DNA of 64,000 bases from Acanthamoeba sp. SK_2022b (Eukaryota; Discosea; Longamoebia; Acanthamoebidae): contig JANDJZ010000073.1 of NCBI GenBank assembly GCA_027943245.1, forward strand, positions 62,001 through 126,000, read 5' to 3'. Position numbers and translations under genes: made by a program. Below are positions 58,212-64,000 of this stretch, piece after piece. Below the pieces are notes generated by a model. It was not told the origin of the DNA. It did no database searches and saw nothing but the letters and a program-made list of their open reading frames with translations. Positions within the stretch are counted from its first letter, which is position 1. Each line of letters starts with the position of its first letter.

Positions 58212-59302
58212 ATGCAAGCCACCATGAACGTGCAGCCGCTGAACTTCGAAGATCGATTCGCCTCTTCGTACGATAACCGGCCTCGAAAGAGCTCGGCTTT
58301 TTCCTCCTTCTCCACCGAACCGCCGCGGGAGCGCGAGCTGGTTGGAGATGGCGTGCCGTTGTCCAGGAAGAAGCACCACCACCAGCTGCACTTCTTCGAC
58401 GAAGCGCTCGGCGAGGACGGTGACGCCAACGACGTTGGCAAAGAACCCGAAGAGGAAGAGGAAGATTGGGAAGATGAGGAGGACGAAGAGCCTGTCATGC
58501 CCAGACGTCGGCGATACCTGACCGAGGCTGAGTACCACCGGGAGGCTGCCGACTACACGAAGCAGCAGCTAAAGCAATCGGGCCTTTACTACAAGCATGC
58601 CTATCACTTCTGGCGCTTGCGCTCGCGTGATTCGTTCGATCTCCTCCGCGTCCATCTCGTGAAGGTCTTGATCGCCTTCGCTGTGCTTATTGTTCCGATT
58701 ATGCTCGGGCTCTACCTCGCCAGCGACGGCACCACCTTCGGATCCAAGGCTGACGTCTCGATGCTTCCCGATCTTGCGCAGAAACATGACCCGGTAAGTG
58801 GCCCCACACATCTGCGACTCTGATCAGATTCGTAGGAGACGGGAATGAGGTGGAGTTGTGAATCGATACTACACAAGAATAGGATTAATCTCTCCTATCC
58901 CCTTCTCGAACCCACCCACAGGGCTATCACGCCGAGCAAGAAGCTGCAAGCCGTCTGGCAGGCCGAGGCGGCCTCCTCAACAGACTGCTGAGGAAGGCTG
59001 GCCTCTCGGCAAAACGGGACAATGAAACTGCTGAGGCGCTCGTGCCCGCGCCCTTGGGCTCGCCGGCCCAGGATGCAGCCAGGCCTGCTCCCTCACCCGC
59101 GGCCCAACAGGCAGAGCAGAAGGAGGCCAAGACGGTTAACCATATCGGGCTCTACGAGGAGCCTGGCCTCACTCTCGATTCCATCCTTCCGTCGATGCAG
59201 GGTATGAATATCTTCAGCTTCGCCTACACAGCTGCCATCGATTTCTTCAGCAAGACTTTCGGCTGGGCATCCAGCAACGTGACCGCCGCAACGGCAGCAT
59301 GA
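58212..59302 (+). CDS. Single-pass membrane protein of unknown function
   Basis: Two exons. The first starts MQATMNVQPLNFEDRFASSY (a second ATG, at 58224, has a better ACCATGA context). It carries a His-rich patch, a long acidic run (EEEEEDWEDEEDEE), an Arg patch and a helix (TEAEYHREAADYTKQQLKQS), then one membrane span (KVLIAFAVLIVPIMLGLYLA). The intron runs from about 58794 to 58920. The second exon is Ala/Glu-rich (AEQEAASRLAGRGGLLNRLL) and ends in a hydrophobic-aromatic stretch (NIFSFAYTAAIDFFSKTFGW) and TGA at 59302. About 320 residues. No signal peptide, so the N-terminus is probably cytosolic. No family recognised. Confidence 0.65.
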
Positions 59303-59847
59303 GCGTGCGCTCGGCGAAACTTCCGCCGTTATGGAGGATGACGTGATGGTGCACCATCATCCCCGCGCTCGGTCGTCTTGTCTATAGTGTTCAGTATTTC
59401 TCCCCTTGCTTGCTGTGCTTCTCGCCTCCTGTTATTGTTTGTTTATAGTTTGGCCTTCCTGCTACCCCTTTCCAGTTGTATATACACCACCTCAACGCAA
59501 ACCCCAAGTACATACACGTGCACAACAATAAACCTGCCGCCTTTCCACCTTTCGAGAAACCCAATCCCAAAGGTCTCTCATGCTTGCGTTCTGGGGAATG
59601 CCAAGGATGCACATTGCCGGCGGGGGTTGCGGTGGATTGTTAATAATTGAGCAGCCACTTGCCAAATGGAGGGCAAGGTCCAAAATAGGGAGGGCCGAAC
59701 GTTAAGCGAGAGACTCCTCCAACGGAGAAGAGCCCCCCAAGAAGAAACGCTCTGGTTGTTCTTGAAAGACACAAGAAGGCGCGGTCGACGGGGGCAACGA
59801 CAAGGTCGAGAGATTCCGGGGAGCTCACCATCTTTGTCGCGGCCAAG
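59303..59847. other. Intergenic region, 58212 gene to 59848 gene
   Basis: About 545 bp between two plus-strand genes. It should hold the 3' end of one and the promoter of the other. No coding or structural signal was seen. Confidence 0.45.
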
Positions 59848-62068
59848 ATGGAGCAAGATGTAAAGGAGAAGGTCGAAAAGGCGGGGCAGAAGAGTATCAA
59901 CTTCAAGAAGGACGTCGAGACAGGAGATGAGAGTAGAGGACCGGAGAAGAACGGGACGTCATCAAGGAGGCAGCAGTCCAGCAAACAAAAGTTAATCGCT
60001 TCCGCCCCTGCATCCACGGCAACCACTGCCCCCCTATCTCCATCTTCGGCACCCTCCGCGTCAATCGCTGACGCAAGCAAGCGACGAACGGAACCCAACC
60101 AGCCCGCACGGCCAGTCGATGGGCGGGAGTCAAGGCCAAAGCCGAAGGCTAAGGAAGGCCCCCAACACAACGGCGCGCCTGCCCCAATCGACAACCAATC
60201 TTCCAAGAGTGGACGACCGCAAACACACCAGCCGGGGCTGGTCGGTGCCTCAAAGCCCAAGCCAGCGACGAAGGAGAAGCCGAACAGCGAAAAGGATAAG
60301 GGTTTGGAGGAAGAGGACGAGGACAGCAGCGACGATGATCTGGTGATCGAGTTCCCGCGAGCACCTTCCACCCAGCAGAACGCCGCCGGCAGGGGCAGGC
60401 CAGCACCGGGGTCGAAGCCAGCTTTGGGCGGGAAGAAGGGCAAAAGTAACAAGGAGGGGACAGAGGAAGATGATGCGAACGGACGACGGCGTAGCATGGA
60501 GGGCTCCTCTGGGGTGATGAGCGGAGGCAAGTCAGACCCGGTCCGGCGACGCCAGGCGCCCACCAAGGAAGGAGACCGACACGACCGCACCAGCAACGCC
60601 CGGCTGGACATCCGCAAACGGGCCGTCACGGCTGAAAGGAGCGCCAGTGGTCCGGCCAGCAGCGTGAGAACAAGTAAGGAGGGCAGCCACAGCGCCAGAG
60701 AGAGCACGCGTCCATCAAAAGAATTGAAGGACGAGGATGAGAAGGAGGGCGGTAAGAATCGGCGCGATCGACGGGAGGACAAAGATTTGAAGAAGACGCT
60801 GAGCACGGGGAGCATTCTTACGAGGAGCAACATGGGATCGGAAAAGGCCGAGGCCTCCTCTCAGACCACCAAGGACGGCAAAACGGGAGGCAAACAGCTG
60901 GCCAAATCGAACCGCGATCTGAACAAGCTGTCGCAAGAAGAGAAAACAGGTTCATCCAATCGCCCCCTTTGCCTCAGCCATATTCATCTCACTGGGATTT
61001 GCTCGCTCGTGTGCTGGGGGTTGCCTTTGGGAGCAGACCGTAAACGGCCGGGTCCGCAGCTGCCATCCAAGGGCGACGCCTCGCCTACGCGTGCGGCAAG
61101 GAGACGCACGGTATCGGGCCAGTACCAGTCTCATGGGGCGCTCACTCTCCGAGTGTCCAAGAGAGAACGCAAGGATGAAGATGACCGTACGGTTACCCTT
61201 CTTTGCTGCTGGGCCTCACCGATCGGCGGTCTTATTGTGCTGACGCTGGCCTGCTTTTTCAGAAGCTCCCACATCGCCAGGGACCAACAGTCGACCAGAC
61301 AGCGGGCGGGAGAACAAGCGCGAACGGCGGGAGAAACCCAAGAACGGCGAGGAGCAGGGCCAGCTGGGCAAAGAGGCGGCGACGACTACGACGGCGGAGA
61401 AGGGAGGCGAGCGGAAGAGCAGTAGCCGACCTACCAGCGCCCGGCTGGCCAAGAGCGAGACGGCGGGCGTGAAGAAGGAGAAGAAGCACGACGAAGAGAA
61501 CGGCGGCGAGGAAGACGACTCGAGCCTCCTCACCAGCAGCGGGGGCATCACGCCCCGGCCAAGATCGCGAACCACCTCTAACGCGGACGAAGACGACGAC
61601 GAAGATTCGACGGCCAGCTTTACCACGCCGCGGGACCAGTCGGCGTCGACAACGAACGGTGGGCGGTCGCGGAGGGCGTCTCTCAAGGTTCGAGAGAATG
61701 ACTTGGCGAGCGAAGACCCGCGAAAGCGTGGCGGTGATGGCCGACGGACGGGTGTCCGACACAGCGGCGGCGGAAGCAGCAGCGGCGGCAGCGGGACGCG
61801 GGAGCGGGAAGAGAGCGAGGAGGACGACAACAAGGACAGCAAGACGGAAGAGGAGGAACACGATGATAACAACAACGACATGTCAGACGACGAGGACGAT
61901 GACGACGATGAGGAGGGCATCGTGGACGCAGCGACGATGGCCTATAACGCACGGTTGCGGAAGTTTGTCCTTGAGTGCGTGGAGAATCTCATGAAGACCG
62001 TCACGCGATGGGCAGTCAGCGTGTCGACTCCCTTCTCCATCCCGTACATTGCTTCACCCACTTCACTT

Positions 62069-62131
<63 letters not shown>

Positions 62132-64000
62132 ACATCTGAACCATTTTCCTGGCCAATTGCAGGGGCGAGCTACGGGTCTGCGACATCACGCGATACGTCA
62201 ATGGCACGCTGACGATCCTAAACGGGCTCAAGGTGGGACGCGTCAAGCGAAGCGCCTCGGGCAGGGACCTGAGCTCCAAGGTGGACAAGTCTCTCCAAAA
62301 CCCCATTCACGTGACAGTCAACATCCTGCTCAAGAAGCTGCTTAAGATCAAGAACCGAATCAACACCCTCAGCTCCAAGAACCTGCCCCTCTTCTACCAA
62401 ACCTTCTACGCCGTGCGCAATGTACGTGTGCTGTGTATTGTGCGTGACCTTAGGCGTAGTATTCGTCGTTATGCGTGGCGGAACGCTAATCAGCCACAAC
62501 CCCCCCTCTCTTCCTCCCTCATTTGTGTTTGCAACTTCAGTTCCACGATACGGGAGAGGCACCCAGGGACATCTCTTTGGTGCACTTGCCGCTCAAGTCC
62601 ACGCTCTCCGATGCGTCCATCAACGCGACACTCATAGCCGCTCAGTTTCCCGAGTGCACCCTCCCCGTTCCTTCGCCTCGTCTCAACCCCTTCGAGCTGC
62701 CCTCCGGCATTGATCAAGTACGACACGAGCACGCGCTCGCATAGGCATGCACACAATGCAGTCCACTAACGCATGGCTGTGCAGCTGGAGTACATGCAAG
62801 AGCCAATGAAGTGCCGAATAGGCAGCGCCGGTTTGAAGAGTCGAACTCTGGTGCTGCAACGATCCAACCTGGTCATCTTCCCCAAGAACAAGTCCAAGGT
62901 AAGGAGGGCTTCCTACCGTATCGCTCGGTCGCTGTTGGGTCCACTTTCGCCTGACACGCGCCCACACAGTGCAAAGACGACAAGCCGGTGAAGGTGCATG
63001 ACCTACGCAACACCAAGGCCATATCTCCGTCCTATGTGAATAAGGGCGCCACCAAGATCAAACCGCAGAGCTTCTGCGTGCTGGTACACCCCTCTGGTCT
63101 GCACTGGCGTCTGCATGTGAGCCTCCTTCCTCAAACGACTATGGTCGCTGTTAGACCATGGAGGACGAGGAGATCGAGATCGAGACCACCAGCAAGGAGA
63201 CCATGGCCTTGTGGGCGTTGGCCCTCGACGGCCTCTGCATGCCCAACTACTCGACTCATTTGAACGCCCAGTTCCGAGTACGGCGCCCCGCGTCCCCGTC
63301 GCCATCACCGCTTCTCTCGCTTCTTGATTTGTTAACCATTCCAACCATGCCAACCAAACAGAGCGAGTTGTTGCAGCACGCGTGCAAGAATGTGTATAAA
63401 GGAGGAGTGATCAAGTCGTCGTACGAAGAGGAGTGGTCCTACTATGCCAATGGAACCCTGGAGCGAGCGGAGCCTCTCAACGGCCGTCGACTGGCCTACA
63501 CGTGGGACGGCGAGGTGCTGCAGCCGCTCCGGCCCAAGGGCGCCGAGGACGACGTCGGTCCATCGCTCGGCACCGGTCGATGGAACGGCGTCTGGCTCTC
63601 GTGGTACCGCGGCGACTACCTCTCCGAGGAGCCCGTCATTCGGTGCGTCGACCCTTGCTTTGCATTGCGTCGAGTCGCCAAGATCTGGTGCTGACGTGGC
63701 TGAGGGGGCAGATATTTCTGGCTGCCGATGGAGAAGGAGTTCCAAAGCAGTAACCCGCTGTTGACCTGGAAATGGACGCGGCACTTCTTGGCCTGCAAGT
63801 ACGGCAGCGGCGAATGGATCATGGAAGGCGAGGTAAGCTCACCACCGCGCTCCCCACCCGGGTCAACAGACTTTAGCGATAACTCTGACCGTCGATCGTC
63901 CGGCAGGTGCCGAGTCCGGTGGTGATGTGTCTGCAGCTGATGCGCTACGCGGCGGCCATCCGAGCGGAGGAGCTCAGCCGTCAGCTCACCGCCGCTCCGT
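59848..64000 (+). CDS. Large disordered protein with PH-like domain (3' end outside window)
   Basis: The start MEQDVKEKVEKAGQKS opens about 600 residues of low-complexity, Lys/Glu/Ser-rich sequence with an acidic run (EEDEDSSDDDL) and later DDEDDDDDEEGIVDAATMAY. An intron (about 60955-61262) interrupts the low-complexity part. After a (CA)n intron the protein becomes folded: GELRVCDITRYVNGTLTILN, NPIHVTVNILLKKLLKIKN, LPLFYQTFYAVRN, then a PH-like unit (RTLVLQRSNLVIFPKNKSK ... SFCVLVHPSGLHWRLHT, closing helix KETMALWALALDGLC). Further exons (NVYKGGVIKSSYEEEWSYYA; FQSSNPLLTWKWTRHF) run to the window end. PH domains usually bind phosphoinositides or proteins; the role here is unknown. Confidence 0.7.
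62070..62131. repeat. (AC)n microsatellite in an intron
   Basis: About 31 AC units in the intron between the exons ending NLMKTVTR and starting GELRVCDITR, close to the acceptor. Confidence 0.95.

Noticed and set aside
59640..60833. Minus-strand open frame of 397 codons, Ser/Leu-rich
   Set aside because: Antisense to the Lys/Glu/Ser-rich exon of the PH-domain gene; reading Lys/Glu codons backwards gives Leu/Phe/Ser.

Overview
The window is nuclear DNA of an intron-dense, GC-rich protist, most like a free-living amoebozoan of the Acanthamoeba type. The reasons are short GT-AG introns (about 50-250 bp), many small exons, tight spacing of genes on both strands, strong GC bias in coding exons, long (GT/CA)n tracts inside introns, and typical eukaryotic proteins (NFRKB, ALG12, syntaxin-18, eEF1B-gamma, mitochondrial enoyl-CoA hydratase). 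The species call is inference. No operons, rRNA, tRNA or CRISPR were seen. CDS coordinates give the outer limits of spliced genes. Junctions were read by eye for splice sites and reading frame.

Layout: 1-1669 (-) secreted beta-helix protein, cut by the window edge; 1925-3069 (-) gamma-glutamylcyclotransferase-like gene with a frame-breaking 13-bp duplication; 3158-7556 (-) NFRKB/INO80-type chromatin protein; 8056-9509 (+) ECHS1; 9661-12875 (-) nuclease-plus-kinase protein of Crinkler-like architecture; 13023-21526 (-) nitric oxide synthase (NOS) with two globin domains fused in front; 23252-24285 (+) glutathione transferase; 24409-25433 (+) GNAT acetyltransferase; 25525-29086 (-) CS-domain::ALG12 fusion; 29464-30250 (-) possible papain-fold protein; 31851-34733 (-) AAA ATPase; 38072-41529 (-) NCS1 nucleobase permease; 41765-43190 (-) eEF1B-gamma; 43502-44976 (-) syntaxin-18; 45214-46182 (+) unknown intronless gene; 46572-49093 (-) GTPase with zinc ribbon; 53844-54530 (-) small membrane protein; 55146-57460 (+) secreted unknown protein; 58212-59302 (+) single-pass membrane protein; 59848-end (+) disordered protein with a PH-like domain.

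Four AT-richer islands (about 22.3-23.2, 30.3-31.8, 34.95-38.0 and 49.65-53.8 kb) interrupt the gene-dense DNA. At least three share sequence with one another, and one carries broken pieces of a DDE-type transposase, so they are best read as decayed transposon nests.

The standout is the globin-globin-NOS gene. Its splice junctions keep one reading frame from an N-terminal domain of unknown type through two globins, a full heme/pterin oxygenase domain, and FMN, FAD and NADPH modules, to a lysine/glutamate-rich tail. One polypeptide could therefore make NO from arginine and bind or oxidise it on attached globins. The neighbouring nuclease-kinase gene and the CS::ALG12 fusion are the next most unusual items.
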